Assembly (NCBI GenBank): GCA_050115915.1
Contig: JASFPP010000116.1
Coordinates: 1 to 12,173 of the forward strand
Origin: WTAW01 sp050115915
GTDB lineage: Bacteria > Acidobacteriota > Aminicenantia > Aminicenantales > Aminicenantaceae
Length of the DNA stretch: 12,173 nt
Direction: 5' to 3'
Shown: positions 1 through 8,259 of the stretch, piece by piece
Layout of the letters: the number at the start of each line of letters is the position of its first letter
Position numbering within the stretch: the stretch's first letter is position 1
Made by a program: the position numbers and the translations under genes
The notes under the pieces: model-generated
Told to the model about the DNA's origin: nothing
What the model saw: only the letters and a program-made list of their open reading frames with translations
Database searches by the model: none

Positions 1-133
1 CAAGGTCAGTATCGGACCGGTGGTATTTATTCTTGCTGCTGGATTGACACTATTGATCGCATTAGCCACTGTCAGCTACCACTCTATCAAAGCCGCTCTC
101 GCCAATCCCGTCGACTCCCTCCGCTACGAATAA
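1..133 (+). CDS. ABC transporter permease, FtsX/MacB type, C-terminal fragment
   Basis: Only the last 43 codons are present, read from base 2 to a TAA at 131-133; the gene begins outside the window. The fragment contains one hydrophobic helix (VVFILAAGLTLLIALATVSY), followed by a short cytoplasmic tail ending in NPVDSLRYE. A last transmembrane helix followed by an 'A-x-NPVdsLRyE' end is typical of the FtsX-domain permeases of MacB-like ABC transporters, which export lipoproteins, peptides or drugs or act as mechanotransducers. Substrate and partner ATPase cannot be judged. The family call rests on the tail motif and the helix; the exact subfamily is inference. Confidence 0.75.
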   Translation, partial: KVSIGPVVFILAAGLTLLIALATVSYHSIKAALANPVDSLRYE

Positions 134-507
134 ATACATGGGTCCGGCTGCCTTTTTAAATTTTCCCTATAAACGTTAGCCTCCCCCTTTTTTTCAGTAA
201 CTTTGTCAAATTTGATCCATACTCAAACACTCGATTATTTTGTATCAAAAGACAATTGAAATACCTGTTTTTCTGTGCTATTATTTGACTAACCATAGAG
301 GGACGGCTCAATCCATCTTGGCCCGTCCGGGCTATCATAACCCCCTTTTGCTGACCGGGTCGTCCCCTTTCTAGAGACTTTCATTGAGAAACTGACGGGA
401 TAGAGCTGCTATGGACAGTTATCTAGGAATAATCCGGGCATCCGCCATGGCAGATTTGAGGACACTTACATCCATAAAAAAGATTATTTCTGTTAAAGAT
501 AAGGGGT
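134..507. other. Gene-free intergenic stretch
   Basis: This stretch lies between the permease stop and the convergent stop of the HD-GYP gene. I see no convincing coding frame. It holds a T-rich run at 188-194, a 10-bp palindrome TCAAATTTGA at 206-215, a GC-rich inverted-repeat element at 300-366 (listed separately) and one GAATAATCC motif at 427-435 that matches the repeat motif of the 1717-2044 intergenic region. No strong stem followed by a T-run is evident as a terminator for either flanking gene. Confidence 0.6.
300..366. other. GC-rich inverted-repeat element, possible structured RNA
   Basis: GGGACG at 300-305 is complementary to CGTCCC at 361-366, enclosing a perfect hairpin GCCCG-TC-CGGGC at 321-332. 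The left arm has a second possible partner: GGACGG (301-306) also pairs with CCGTCC (323-328). The two pairings compete with each other and with the inner hairpin. The element is clearly more GC-rich than its AT-rich surroundings. It does not match a riboswitch consensus I can recall, including c-di-GMP-I. It could be a structured RNA, a shared 3' element of the two convergent genes, or an intergenic repeat. Strand is unknown. Confidence 0.3.
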
Positions 508-1716
508 TTAAGGCTCAAAATCGAACAGCTTGTCCTTGAAGAGCCGTATGCAGATATCGACAACTTCAGGATCATAGAGGCTCCCCTTGTGGTCCGCCAC
601 TTCTTTGAGCGCTGCATCCAGACCGAGTGCCGGACGGTAGGGCCGATGGGATGCCATCGCCTCGACAACATCGGACACTCCCAATATCCTCGCTTCTATC
701 AGGATGTTGTCGTGCATCAGCTTGTTGGGATAGCCCGAACCGTTGAGCCTTTCGTGATGCTGGAGGACAATCCTGGCCACAGGCCAAGGAAAATCGATCG
801 TCTTCAATATGTCATAACCGACTTGAGAATGTGTTTTGACAAGATTGAACTCGTAGGGAGTCAATCGCCGGGGTTTGCTCAGGATTTCTGCGGGCACATA
901 GATCTTACCGATATCATGGATAATACCGGCAATGCGGATCCCGTCTATCCGGTCCTGAGAAAATCCCATCTCCGCGGAGATGCTTCTCGCCAGGTCCGCC
1001 ACTCGCCGCTGATGTCCGGCCGTATAGGGATCCCTGACTTCGACAGTTTTTTCCAGAACCTGGATGATCGCACCCAAGGTTTGCTGCAGTTTGTTGAGGT
1101 TTTTTTTGACCTCGATCTCAGCCCTGTTACGCGCTGTTTTCGTGTGCAGGGCCACAATCCCGTAAACGAGGTTTTCCCCCAAGTCCATAAGATGGTTCAC
1201 ATCCTCATTCCGAAATGCGTCGGCCTCTTCTGAAAAAATCGTGAGTGCACCGAAGGTGCCTCCATTGCTGATCAAAGGCAGAGCGATAACAGCTCCATAG
1301 CCCCGTTTTAACGCTTCACCGCGCCAGGGCATATTGTCCGGATCGTTGAGGATGTTGTTGATCACAACGGGCTCTCGGGAAAGGATCGCCTTTCCTGTGG
1401 GGCAGTGGCTTTTTCCCCTGTCGGACCAGGTGACTTTCACACTGCTGAGAAATCCTTCCTCATCGCCCGCTTTAGCGAACGGACGGACTGTTTGTTCGCT
1501 ATCCTGGGCGGCAATTCCCACCCAGGCCATCTTGTACTCACCGACTTCCACGATCGCCCGGCAGATCTTGTTCAGGAGCTCGGATTTCTCTGTCGCTTGC
1601 ACCAAAACCTTATGGCACGCGCTGAAAGTCTCGAGGGTTTGGGTGACTTTTTGCAGCTCTTTTTCAACCTCTTTGGGCTTTGCCTTGGGAGATTTTGAAA
1701 CCTTTGCTGCTGTCAA
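508..1716 (-). CDS. GAF-HD-GYP protein, probable c-di-GMP phosphodiesterase
   Basis: The 402-residue protein has no signal peptide or membrane helix and should be cytoplasmic. After a lysine-rich N-terminus, a GAF-like sensor domain spans about residues 30-195 (PTGKAILSREPVVI, then YGAVIALPL and FGALTIFS). A short helical linker leads to an HD-GYP domain at about 215-395. Metal-site and family motifs are intact: H235, the H267-D268 pair in HDIGK, H296, HHE at 320-322 and GYP at 328-330. HD-GYP enzymes hydrolyse c-di-GMP to pGpG or GMP, so an active enzyme is likely; the GAF ligand is unknown. The start is TTG at 1716-1714, chosen because a strong AGAGGTGA ribosome-binding site lies just upstream. 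The gene is divergent from the large kinase and shares a 328-base control region with it, which suggests a common signalling role (inference). Confidence 0.9.
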   Translation of the reverse strand: MTAAKVSKSPKAKPKEVEKELQKVTQTLETFSACHKVLVQATEKSELLNKICRAIVEVGEYKMAWVGIAAQDSEQTVRPFAKAGDEEGFLSSVKVTWSDRGKSHCPTGKAILSREPVVINNILNDPDNMPWRGEALKRGYGAVIALPLISNGGTFGALTIFSEEADAFRNEDVNHLMDLGENLVYGIVALHTKTARNRAEIEVKKNLNKLQQTLGAIIQVLEKTVEVRDPYTAGHQRRVADLARSISAEMGFSQDRIDGIRIAGIIHDIGKIYVPAEILSKPRRLTPYEFNLVKTHSQVGYDILKTIDFPWPVARIVLQHHERLNGSGYPNKLMHDNILIEARILGVSDVVEAMASHRPYRPALGLDAALKEVADHKGSLYDPEVVDICIRLFKDKLFDFEP

Positions 1717-1720
1717 TTTC

Positions 1721-1728
1721 TCACCTCT
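1721..1728 (-). promoter_or_regulatory. Ribosome-binding site supporting a TTG start
   Basis: On the minus strand these bases read AGAGGTGA, with its AGAGG core seven bases upstream of the TTG at 1716-1714. No in-frame ATG lies near it, so this site decides the start of the HD-GYP gene. Confidence 0.7.
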
Positions 1729-1928
1729 ATTACAAATCCTTCTCTCTCAGTCGCATGATAGCTATTTAAACCCCGGATAAAGATCACTATAGAATTTACC
1801 TCGATGAATTTAGTCGGATAACATGCACAAAAAATTGAAAATCTGCCCTATAAACTCGATCAACGCCATTGTCATACGGATATTTGATAAGTACAATGTC
1901 ATATGGGATTTGTCTTTATTTTGAACAA

Positions 1929-1956
1929 GTATCGGCAGTTTTTATGAATAATCCAG
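1929..1956 (+). repeat. 28-bp direct repeat, copy A
   Basis: The copy reads GTATCGGCAGTTTTTA, then T, then GAATAATCCAG. It matches copy B at 27 of 28 positions (T versus C at the 17th base), with starts 67 bases apart. Its GAATAATCCA (1946-1955) also forms a perfect 10-bp inverted repeat with TGGATTATTC at 1965-1974. Confidence 0.85.
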
Positions 1957-1995
1957 GATTGAGATGGATTATTCGCGAGCTAGATCGCTGCAAAG

Positions 1996-2023
1996 GTATC
2001 GGCAGTTTTTACGAATAATCCAG
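1996..2023 (+). repeat. 28-bp direct repeat, copy B
   Basis: This second copy ends 21 bases upstream of the kinase ATG. Its CGAATAATCCA (2012-2022) is perfectly complementary over 11 bases to TGGATTATTCG at 1965-1975. The inverted middle copy can therefore pair with either flanking copy, an arrangement fitting either a cooperative operator or alternative hairpins in a leader transcript. Confidence 0.85.
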
Positions 2024-2044
2024 TTTCATTGAGGACTTGGGACA

Positions 2045-5000
2045 ATGGACAAAATAAAAGTCTTGTGTATCGATGATGAAGCGGAACATAGGAGGGCGCT
2101 GAGCAGTCTATTGCGCACGAAAAAGTACAACGTCACAATGGCTGTTTCCGGCAGGAGTGGGCTCAGTCTTTTTAAAAAACGAAATTTCGACGTTGTGCTC
2201 TGCGACCTGAATATGCCTCAAATGGACGGTCTGGAATTCCTTGCAAAAGCCCAGCGCATAAAGCCAGAAATTCCAATCATCATTCTCTCCTCCCATGGAA
2301 CCATCCCGGCAGCAGTCAAATCCCTAAAGAAAGGAGCTTTTGACTTCATCCTGGAGCCCCCAAAAATGGAAGAGATCGAAGCGACCATAGGCAAAGCCAT
2401 AGAGACAACACGTTTACAGAAACAGCTCCAAGCATCCGAGGAGAATCTTAAGATCCTAGTAAAAAACCTTCCGGATATCATCTATTCCCTGAGTCCTAAA
2501 GGTGTTTTTCTCGAAGTCGGACCTGCTGTAAAAGCCACTATGGGCTATAGCCCCAAAGAGCTCATCGGAACATCTGTTTTTAACGTGATCCATCCTGGGG
2601 ATAGAAAGCGCGTCAGAAAAACGTTCATTGCAGCCATGCAGCAGGGAAAGACAGGGAGCCGCAGGGTGGAGTTCCGCATGCTCACAAAAAAGGGCAAGGC
2701 AAGAAATTTTGAAGTCCATACGCACCTGATTGTGGAAAACGGCAAGGTCTTGAAAGCCGTCGGCATCGCACGAGACATCACAGAGAGGAAGATCTTCCTG
2801 GAGGCGATGAAACACAAAAACGAACAGTTGGAGGTTCTCCTCAAAGAGCTATTGCAGAGCAGAGATGAGCTACAAGCTATTATGGACGCCTATCCTGCCA
2901 GCATGGTCATGGTCAATCGAGAGGGGAAGTTACGGAAGGCCAACCGGGGAACTGACAGTTTTTTCGGAATTGAGTTCGATAAGCTCATAGACAAACCCTT
3001 TGAGACTTTCTTGGACAAGATCAAAGGATGTTTTGAGGACTACAAACAATTCCTCAAAGTCTCGGAAATGATGCAGTTGACCATGGAAGAAATGGTAAAG
3101 AAAGAATTCGATGCAGCCAAGATGTACAAAAGAAGCGTCAAACAGATCCAACCGGATGAGCGGTTTGTCCTCCCCATCGGCATTCCTGTTTTAGATCGGA
3201 ACGGGGTGGAGCTGGGGACCATCTGGATCTATAACGATATCACCATTCCCAAGCGGACCTATGAACAGCTCGAGTCGATCGTGAATGCCTCGCCGATGCC
3301 TGTCTTGGTCAGTCGTGTATCCGACAACACGATCCTATTCGTGAACGATAACCTCGTAAAGCTTATGGGATACAAAAAGGAGGAAGTTCTCGGAAAGACT
3401 ACCCCCGATTTTTACTACGACAAAACAGAGAGAACTCATATTCTAGAAAAACTGGAAAAGGATGGATACGTTCACAACCAGGAATTCCGGGTGCTGAATG
3501 CAGATGGCAATCCCATCTGGGTCCTCCTTTCAGTGGAGATGACACAAATCGGAGAAGAGCAGGTTCTCATCACCGGACTCCACGATATCACCGAGCGAAA
3601 AAAAGTAGAAGAAGCGATCGCCACAAGGCTCAGATATGAAGAAGGACTTGCCGCCTGCTCCGAAGCCCTGCTCAGCGGCACCGAGATAGAAGCAGAGATA
3701 ACGGGAGCTCTGAATCACTTGCTCACAGCTTCCAACACAAGCCGGGCCTACATCTTTGAGAATTTTATGGATGAGAAAGACGGCCTCTGCATGCGACAGC
3801 TCTGGGAGGTCTGTGCGCCCGGTGTAACTCCTCAAATAGACAATCCCATTCTCCAACACCTTCCATACAAAGAAGGCCTCCAAACTTGGAAAAAATCCCT
3901 CTCCCAAAATAAACCTTACACAGGGATAACCCGCTTCTTGGAACCCGAACTCAGAAAGGGTCTGGAAGCCCAGGATATTCTCTCCATCCTCATCATACCT
4001 ATTTGGATCAATGATCTGTGGTACGGTTTCATCGGGTTCGATGATGTCAAGGAAGAAAGAGAGTGGAGTAAAGAAGACGTGAGCTTATTACAGACTGCCT
4101 CCAGCATGATCGGAGGGTATCTCTCACGGCATCTGGCTCTCAAAGCCCTCGAGGAGAGCGAGGAGCGGTTCCGAGGCATCGTGGAAAATGCCAATGACAT
4201 CATCTTCACAATTACACCCGAGGGAGAGTTTTCTTACATTTCGCCGAATGTCAAAGATATCATGGGATTCAATGCTTATCAACTCATGGGCAGGCCCTTC
4301 ATGGAACACATTCATCCCGATGACCTGGATGATTGTCTGACTCATTTCAACAAGCTCAAACAAACAGGTGAAAAACAGAGCATCGAGTACAGAGCTCAAC
4401 ACAAAGATAAAAGCTGGAGGTATCACCGTTCGAGCATCTCCCCTTTGAAGGACAACGAGGGGAAGATCCTTTCCTATGTAGGGATCGCCCACGACTTTAC
4501 GGAAGTCAAGAATGTCCTGACCGACCTGGAAAAGACTAACCTACACCTTAAAGAGGCCCAAACTCAACTGGTCCAATCTGAAAAAATGGCCTCTCTCGGT
4601 CAATTGGTCGCTGGGATCGCCCACGAGATCAACACACCCATCGGAGCGATCAACAGCATGCATGACACACTTTTTAGAACTTTGGAAAGGATGAAAAAAT
4701 ATATCCAGCAGGAGCTCCCCGAAGATTGTAAACAGTTCCCCAAACTCGAGGCCGCATTCAAGCTGATCGACGATTCGAACAGCGTCATAAAATCCGGGGC
4801 AGAGAGGGTCATAAACATCGTCACGCGCTTGAAAAGCTTCGCTAGGTTGGATGAAGCAGAACTCAAGACAGTAGATATTCACGAGGGCATCGAGGATACT
4901 CTAGTCCTCATCCATCACGAGCTGAAACATAACATCACCGTGGTCAGGAATTATGGGGATGTCCCGCCCATCTCCTGTTTTCCCAGTCAGTTGAACCAGG

Positions 5001-5338
5001 TTTTTCTGAACCTTCTTGTGAACAGCAAACAGGCGATTCAGGAAAAGGGAACCATCTCGATAACGACATCCGCTAAAAATGACAAAGTGTATATCAAATT
5101 TTCCGATGATGGGATCGGGATTCCCAAGGAAAGTTTAAGGAGAGTATTCGACCCGGGTTTCACAACAAAAGGAATCGGTGTCGGAACTGGCCTGGGTCTA
5201 TCCATCACCTATAACATTATTCAGAATCACAGAGGAGAGATAAAAGTGAACAGCGAGCTGGGTAAAGGCACGGAGTTTCAGATTGTCCTTCCCATGGACC
5301 TGGAAGAACAGCTGGAAAGAGAAAAAACAAAGAATTGA
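2045..5338 (+). CDS. Multi-sensor histidine kinase with N-terminal receiver domain
   Basis: This 1097-residue protein has no obvious membrane helix, so it is a probably soluble hybrid kinase. Domains in order: receiver at about 5-120 (acidic pair D10/D11, phospho-acceptor D54 in CDLNMPQMDG); PAS at about 132-250, ending ARDITERK; an atypical longer PAS at about 275-402; PAS at about 408-520, ending LHDITERK; a GAF-like domain at about 530-695; PAS at about 703-822; HisKA with H860 in AGIAHEINTP; and HATPase with N box N989/N993, G1 DDGIGIP and G2 GTGLGL. The catalytic core is complete. The receiver is odd: the near-invariant Lys before Pro is Glu (E104 in FILEPP). There is no C-terminal receiver, so phosphate probably passes to a separate regulator; the single-domain regulator at 8721-9203 is the nearest candidate (inference). 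It is the first gene of a four-gene plus-strand run, and sensed signals are unknown. Confidence 0.93.
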   Translation: MDKIKVLCIDDEAEHRRALSSLLRTKKYNVTMAVSGRSGLSLFKKRNFDVVLCDLNMPQMDGLEFLAKAQRIKPEIPIIILSSHGTIPAAVKSLKKGAFDFILEPPKMEEIEATIGKAIETTRLQKQLQASEENLKILVKNLPDIIYSLSPKGVFLEVGPAVKATMGYSPKELIGTSVFNVIHPGDRKRVRKTFIAAMQQGKTGSRRVEFRMLTKKGKARNFEVHTHLIVENGKVLKAVGIARDITERKIFLEAMKHKNEQLEVLLKELLQSRDELQAIMDAYPASMVMVNREGKLRKANRGTDSFFGIEFDKLIDKPFETFLDKIKGCFEDYKQFLKVSEMMQLTMEEMVKKEFDAAKMYKRSVKQIQPDERFVLPIGIPVLDRNGVELGTIWIYNDITIPKRTYEQLESIVNASPMPVLVSRVSDNTILFVNDNLVKLMGYKKEEVLGKTTPDFYYDKTERTHILEKLEKDGYVHNQEFRVLNADGNPIWVLLSVEMTQIGEEQVLITGLHDITERKKVEEAIATRLRYEEGLAACSEALLSGTEIEAEITGALNHLLTASNTSRAYIFENFMDEKDGLCMRQLWEVCAPGVTPQIDNPILQHLPYKEGLQTWKKSLSQNKPYTGITRFLEPELRKGLEAQDILSILIIPIWINDLWYGFIGFDDVKEEREWSKEDVSLLQTASSMIGGYLSRHLALKALEESEERFRGIVENANDIIFTITPEGEFSYISPNVKDIMGFNAYQLMGRPFMEHIHPDDLDDCLTHFNKLKQTGEKQSIEYRAQHKDKSWRYHRSSISPLKDNEGKILSYVGIAHDFTEVKNVLTDLEKTNLHLKEAQTQLVQSEKMASLGQLVAGIAHEINTPIGAINSMHDTLFRTLERMKKYIQQELPEDCKQFPKLEAAFKLIDDSNSVIKSGAERVINIVTRLKSFARLDEAELKTVDIHEGIEDTLVLIHHELKHNITVVRNYGDVPPISCFPSQLNQVFLNLLVNSKQAIQEKGTISITTSAKNDKVYIKFSDDGIGIPKESLRRVFDPGFTTKGIGVGTGLGLSITYNIIQNHRGEIKVNSELGKGTEFQIVLPMDLEEQLEREKTKN

Positions 5339-5364
5339 GGATCGGAACCCAGCACAAGGGTCAA

Positions 5365-8196
5365 ATGAAAAAGTTATTCCGCAAACTGTTCGACATTCGT
5401 GAGGGCGAAGCCACGGTTGTCACAGGGATGTTTTTTTACGGATTCCTTATAATCGCATCGCTCTCCATTCTTAAACCCGTGCGGAATTCGCTGTTTCTTG
5501 TCAGGTACGGCTATGAGAGACTTCCATTCGTTTTTGTGCTGGTGGCTCTATTTTCAGGCCTTGTTGCCGTCGTTTATTCCAAATATTCCAAGAAGATCAG
5601 ACTCAACCGGCTTATCCAAAGCACGCTTTTTATCTCTGCCGCCTTACTGCTGGCATTCTGGTCTTTGCTTTATTCTGGCTATGATAGCGCCTGGTTCCTC
5701 TATGCTTTTTATATATGGGTTGCCATATTCGGAGTGATTACCGGCACACAATTCTGGCTACTCGCCAATGAGATCTACAATGCCAGAGAAGCCAAGCGCC
5801 TCTTCGGATTGATCGGCGCAGGAGCCATATCCGGCGGCATTTTTGGGGGATATCTGACAAGTTATTTGGCCCCGCGTCTCAGCACAGAAAACATGATCTT
5901 TCTCTGTATCGGATTCCTGATGCTCTGCCAGATTTTCGTCTGGTCGATCTGGAAAAGAACAAAACACACGGCTTTCACGCAAAAAACATCGCGGCAGAAA
6001 CAGATATCCATGGCCCGCGCGCAAGACAATCCTATACGAATGATCTTAAGCTCTCGTCATCTTACTTTTCTCGCAGGGATTATCGGAGTGGGTGTCGTCG
6101 TGGCCAACCTTGCCGACTTCCAATTCCAGACCATCGCCTCCCAGGCTAAACCGGAAGCGGACAGTTTGACGGCATTCTTTGGATTATGGCTCTCCAATCT
6201 GAATATTCTTTCTCTGATCATACAGCTCTTCTTCACCGGAAGAATCATCAAACATCTCGGCGTAACAGCCTCTCTGCTTTTTCTTCCTTTTGCCATTATG
6301 ATTGGAGCCCTGGCGGTTTTTATATATCCGGTTCTCTGGTCGGCCATACTGATCAAGATGGGAGATGGCGGATTTAAACATTCCATCAACAAAGCCAGCA
6401 CCGAGCTGCTGGCGATCCCGATCCCATCAGAGATTAAAAATAGAGCTAAATCTTTTATCGATGTGTTTGTCAAGAATGCAGCCAAAGGCCTGGGGGGTGT
6501 TTTGTTGATTACTCTGGTCATCGGACTGAATCTTTCTGTTCAATACATCAGCTTGATCATCATCGCCCTGATCGCCGCGTGGGTGTTCCTGATCTTCCGG
6601 ATAAAAAATGAATACGTGAATTCTTTCCGGATGGCGATCGAGAAACGGTCGATCAACCTCGAAGATCAACAGTTGAACCTGGACGATGCCGCTGTTTTCA
6701 AAAGCTTCACTAAGGTGCTTGATGGAAAAAGTGAGCGTCAGATCCTGTACGTCCTCAATATGCTCGAAGATGTCGCAAACAAGGAACTCATCCCTTATCT
6801 AAAAAAACTCATCGATTTTCCCTCCGATGCGGTTAAATCGTCTGTTTTGAAAATGGCACTCGAATACAAGGACCTCGACCTGTTGACCGAAGCGCAAGCC
6901 CTCGTATCCAGTGACGACCTTGCTGTCCAGGCCGAAGCCATTCGATACATCGCAAAGACTTCCGAGGATTCGGCGTCGACATTGAAAGGATTTCTCGAAA
7001 AACAAAACTACAGAATTCAACTGGCTGCAACAACAGTCATAGCCCTCGAGTGGAGGGAGAACAAAGATTTTAGGCGGGAGATTGCCCTTGATGACCTTTT
7101 CCAAAACATGCTGGATGAGCTCCAGGATAAGGCCGCCGACGAAAACGAAAAAGGGTATATAAAGATAAACATCGCCAAAGCCATTGGTCTGGCCAAAGAC
7201 CCGGATCTCTATCCCCTCCTCCACGATTTTATCAACGATGAATCTACGGAAGTCAAAATGGCCGCAATAATGAGCATGGGCAAGACGTCGGACAAAGAAT
7301 TCATACCGGTCTTGATCACACATCTCAACACCAAACATCTCCGTAAACACGTCAGAGAGGCACTGGTCTCTTTCGGAGAAGACATTGTCATCATACTGAC
7401 GAAAATCTTTGAAAGTCCCGATGTGGATAGAGGTAAAAAATTGGCCATCCCAAAAGTATTGGCGATGATCGACTCTCAAAGAGCCGTCAATACTCTGATG
7501 CACAACCTCGACATCATGGATCTCACGCTTCGTTATGAGATCATAAAGGCCCTCAACAAACTCAGAGCCAAATTTCCTGCCTTGAAATTCGATCCGCATG
7601 TCATTCAAACAAGGGTTCTCGATGAGATAGAGCACTACAAAAGAATTCTTCGTGTTTGGCTCAAACAGAGCGAAATGTTATTAATTATGCAACGAAAGGC
7701 CGACAAAAAAACACACCCGGATCAAGATACAAAGGCACGGCTCCTCCTCTTGTTAGCACTCGAAGAGAAGCTGGATAAAAACCTGGAGAGGATTTTCCGC
7801 CTCCTGGGGATGAAATATCCGCCCAAAGATATGGTCGACGCCTACCTGGGGCTCATGAGCCAGGCGGCAAAGTTAAAAGCGATCGCCATAGAATTTCTCG
7901 ATAATATTCTCGAGACACGACTGAAGAGGATCCTTATCCCGATCGTTGAGGAGGGCCGGCCAGAGCCCGTTTCAGAAAACAAATCCTTGCAGGCAAAGGA
8001 ACAACAAACAGACGAGCTCGAATCCATCCAGTCTCTGCTTCTAAGCCACGACAACTGGCTCAAGGCCTGTGCGATCTATCTCAATGCGGCTTTGAACAAC
8101 AGAGAGTTTTACGACTCGATCCAAGAGCTCATCCATTCGAACGATCCCATCGTCAGTGAGACAGCGCAGCTGTATCTCCATCGTTTGAGTTCTTAA
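5365..8196 (+). CDS. NTT/TLC-like (ATP/ADP translocase family) membrane protein with HEAT-repeat tail
   Basis: About 943 residues from the ATG at 5365, chosen because AGGG lies just upstream. A TTG at 5335, overlapping the kinase stop, would add ten residues but lacks a clear ribosome-binding site. Residues about 20-415 form roughly 12 hydrophobic segments resembling the nucleotide transporter (ATP/ADP translocase) branch of the MFS fold, with KPVRNSLFL near the first helix and FWLLANEIY around residue 130. From about residue 445 onward the protein is soluble and all-helical, with HEAT-like units such as DESTEVKMAAIMSMGK. In several phyla such NTT-like proteins carry HEAT repeats and a fused cyclic-nucleotide-binding domain; here the latter is a separate next gene. 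Nucleotide transport is not established for these HEAT-tailed forms, and a sensor or scaffold role is equally possible. The kinase lies 26 bases upstream. Confidence 0.8.
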   Translation: MKKLFRKLFDIREGEATVVTGMFFYGFLIIASLSILKPVRNSLFLVRYGYERLPFVFVLVALFSGLVAVVYSKYSKKIRLNRLIQSTLFISAALLLAFWSLLYSGYDSAWFLYAFYIWVAIFGVITGTQFWLLANEIYNAREAKRLFGLIGAGAISGGIFGGYLTSYLAPRLSTENMIFLCIGFLMLCQIFVWSIWKRTKHTAFTQKTSRQKQISMARAQDNPIRMILSSRHLTFLAGIIGVGVVVANLADFQFQTIASQAKPEADSLTAFFGLWLSNLNILSLIIQLFFTGRIIKHLGVTASLLFLPFAIMIGALAVFIYPVLWSAILIKMGDGGFKHSINKASTELLAIPIPSEIKNRAKSFIDVFVKNAAKGLGGVLLITLVIGLNLSVQYISLIIIALIAAWVFLIFRIKNEYVNSFRMAIEKRSINLEDQQLNLDDAAVFKSFTKVLDGKSERQILYVLNMLEDVANKELIPYLKKLIDFPSDAVKSSVLKMALEYKDLDLLTEAQALVSSDDLAVQAEAIRYIAKTSEDSASTLKGFLEKQNYRIQLAATTVIALEWRENKDFRREIALDDLFQNMLDELQDKAADENEKGYIKINIAKAIGLAKDPDLYPLLHDFINDESTEVKMAAIMSMGKTSDKEFIPVLITHLNTKHLRKHVREALVSFGEDIVIILTKIFESPDVDRGKKLAIPKVLAMIDSQRAVNTLMHNLDIMDLTLRYEIIKALNKLRAKFPALKFDPHVIQTRVLDEIEHYKRILRVWLKQSEMLLIMQRKADKKTHPDQDTKARLLLLLALEEKLDKNLERIFRLLGMKYPPKDMVDAYLGLMSQAAKLKAIAIEFLDNILETRLKRILIPIVEEGRPEPVSENKSLQAKEQQTDELESIQSLLLSHDNWLKACAIYLNAALNNREFYDSIQELIHSNDPIVSETAQLYLHRLSS

Positions 8197-8259
8197 CCCT
8201 ATTTGACGACTGAATAGAAAGTATGATAATTTCACAAGAAGACTGAAGGGCGTTTATAC

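Larger units (their letters stand above)
1717..2044. promoter_or_regulatory. Divergent control region between HD-GYP and kinase genes
   Basis: This 328-base non-coding region must hold the promoters of both divergent genes. Visible structure lies mostly on the kinase side. TGTCATACGG (1870-1879) and TGTCATATGG (1897-1906) are direct repeats 27 bases apart. A 28-bp direct repeat occurs at 1929-1956 and 1996-2023. An inverted copy of its core lies at 1965-1975. A near-palindrome GCGAGCTAGATCGC sits at 1975-1988. A weak sigma70-like candidate for the kinase is TTGAAC (1921-1926) with TATGAA (1943-1948), 16 bases apart; the latter falls inside the first repeat. The kinase ATG is preceded by GAGG at 2031-2034. 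No convincing promoter was found for the HD-GYP gene. Confidence 0.5.

Noticed and set aside
156..338. 60-codon minus-strand frame in the gene-free stretch
   Set aside because: It has no ribosome-binding site and no domain, and it runs through the inverted-repeat element; a neighbouring frame is equally open over the same part.
300..366. c-di-GMP riboswitch, suggested by the nearby HD-GYP gene
   Set aside because: The conserved GEMM-I core elements I can recall are absent, and the element lies downstream, not upstream, of the HD-GYP gene.
589..1233. Open frame of about 214 codons on the plus strand opposite the HD-GYP gene
   Set aside because: The minus-strand frame carries intact GAF and HD-GYP motifs; the opposite frame has none and is an overlap artefact.
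6799..7635. Long open frame (about 278 codons) antisense to the HEAT-repeat part of the NTT-like gene
   Set aside because: It lies wholly inside a well-supported gene, shows no recognisable domain or ordered composition, and is explained by the codon pattern of the sense strand.
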